From JBFFMO01 sp037968515 (GTDB lineage: Bacteria > Myxococcota_A > Bradymonadia > Bradymonadales > Bradymonadaceae), in NCBI GenBank assembly GCA_037968515.1, contig JBBKVQ010000538.1, positions 1 through 13,686 on the forward strand: a stretch of DNA of 13,686 nucleotides. The letters are read 5' to 3'. The notes beneath the pieces were generated by a model. It was not told where the DNA came from and searched no databases. It saw nothing but the letters and a program-made list of their open reading frames with translations. Below, piece by piece: positions 13,400-13,686 of the stretch. The stretch's first letter is position 1, and the number at the start of each line of letters is the position of its first letter. Both the position numbers and the translations under genes were made by a program.

Positions 13400-13686
13400 A
13401 TGAAAAATTGGACCTGTTTTTGCCTTGTTCTGACCTTCGTCATTTCGGGGTGTATGACGCCTCGTGATTATGGCGATCGCGCTTATGAGGCGGAACGCTA
13501 CAACGAAGCGCTTGATTTCTATGAGAAATCGTTTGCAGAAGGAACCAAGGATTCAGAGCTGTTTCGGCGGGCGGCTAAGGCGTCATTGATCACCGGCGAT
13601 TTTGCGAGTGCCGAGCGCTACTACAGTCAGGCGCTGCGCTACGGAGCGGGCATAGACGTCGCGCGAGAACTCGCGGAGTTTTACGT
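13400..13686 (+). CDS. TPR lipoprotein, TadD-like (3' end beyond the window)
   Basis: Partial gene: 95 codons before the sequence ends, no stop reached. A short signal peptide (MKNWTCFCLVLTFVISGC) ends in ISGC, so C18 would be lipidated. It is followed directly by helical pairs of tetratricopeptide type: YGDRAYEAERYNEALDFYEKS and, about 34 residues later, AAKASLITGDFASAERYYSQAL, each with the Ala/Gly/Tyr spacing of TPR units. In Tad loci the TPR lipoprotein TadD acts at the outer membrane and aids secretin assembly, and this gene's position at the end of the cluster fits that role. Only three bases separate it from the FHA membrane protein gene, implying coupled expression. TadD identity is inferred from context; TPR lipoprotein is what the sequence shows. 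Confidence 0.8.
   Translation, partial: MKNWTCFCLVLTFVISGCMTPRDYGDRAYEAERYNEALDFYEKSFAEGTKDSELFRRAAKASLITGDFASAERYYSQALRYGAGIDVARELAEFY

Overview
This window looks like the chromosome of a Gram-negative bacterium of the former Deltaproteobacteria, most likely Myxococcota or Bradymonadota-like. The basis is threefold. There is a lipoprotein with a long Asn-Asn-x-x linker followed by a cysteine-rich domain, a style common in those groups. There are several lipobox proteins and a secretin, so an outer membrane is present. And there is a Tad (tight adherence) pilus locus whose ATPase carries an FHA domain. The placement is an inference from gene style, not from a marker gene. No transposase, phage gene, CRISPR array or other sign of recent transfer was seen.

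Left part (1-3323, + strand): a sigma-54-dependent response regulator opens the window. A good sigma-70-type promoter follows, and then a three-gene cluster: an Asn-linker, Cys-rich lipoprotein, a 106-residue unknown protein, and a glutathione-S-transferase-like protein. The three are joined by one-base (TAATG) and four-base (ATGA) overlaps, so translation is probably coupled. A bidirectional intrinsic terminator closes the cluster.

Middle part (3326-5656): a tRNA-Leu(CAG) gene with its own TTGACA promoter lies on the - strand and shares that terminator. Upstream of it on the - strand is a two-gene unit, a PhnD-type substrate-binding lipoprotein followed by a small exported protein of unknown function. 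Diverging from this unit on the + strand is an HD-domain phosphohydrolase of the YfbR/HDDC2 type.

Right part (5657-13686, + strand): a Tad pilus locus in the order cpaB - terminator - cpaC - FHA-cpaF - tadB - tadC - FHA/FG-repeat/membrane protein - TPR lipoprotein (cut by the window end). CpaC is the outer-membrane secretin, CpaB a periplasmic assembly partner, CpaF the cytoplasmic motor ATPase, and TadB/TadC the inner-membrane platform. The TPR lipoprotein resembles TadD, which helps the secretin. The prepilin (flp), prepilin peptidase (tadV/cpaA), tadZ/cpaE and the minor pilins tadE/tadF are not in the window. cpaE is missing from its usual place between cpaC and cpaF, which are only 2 bases apart.

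The most unusual feature is that two proteins of this pilus locus carry canonical FHA (phosphothreonine-binding) domains. One is fused to the motor ATPase. The other is on a single-pass membrane protein with a Phe-Gly-rich disordered linker and a helical periplasmic domain, an architecture reminiscent of the SctD/YscD ring proteins of type III secretion. Phosphorylation-controlled docking between motor and envelope is a reasonable hypothesis, but nothing in the window proves it.
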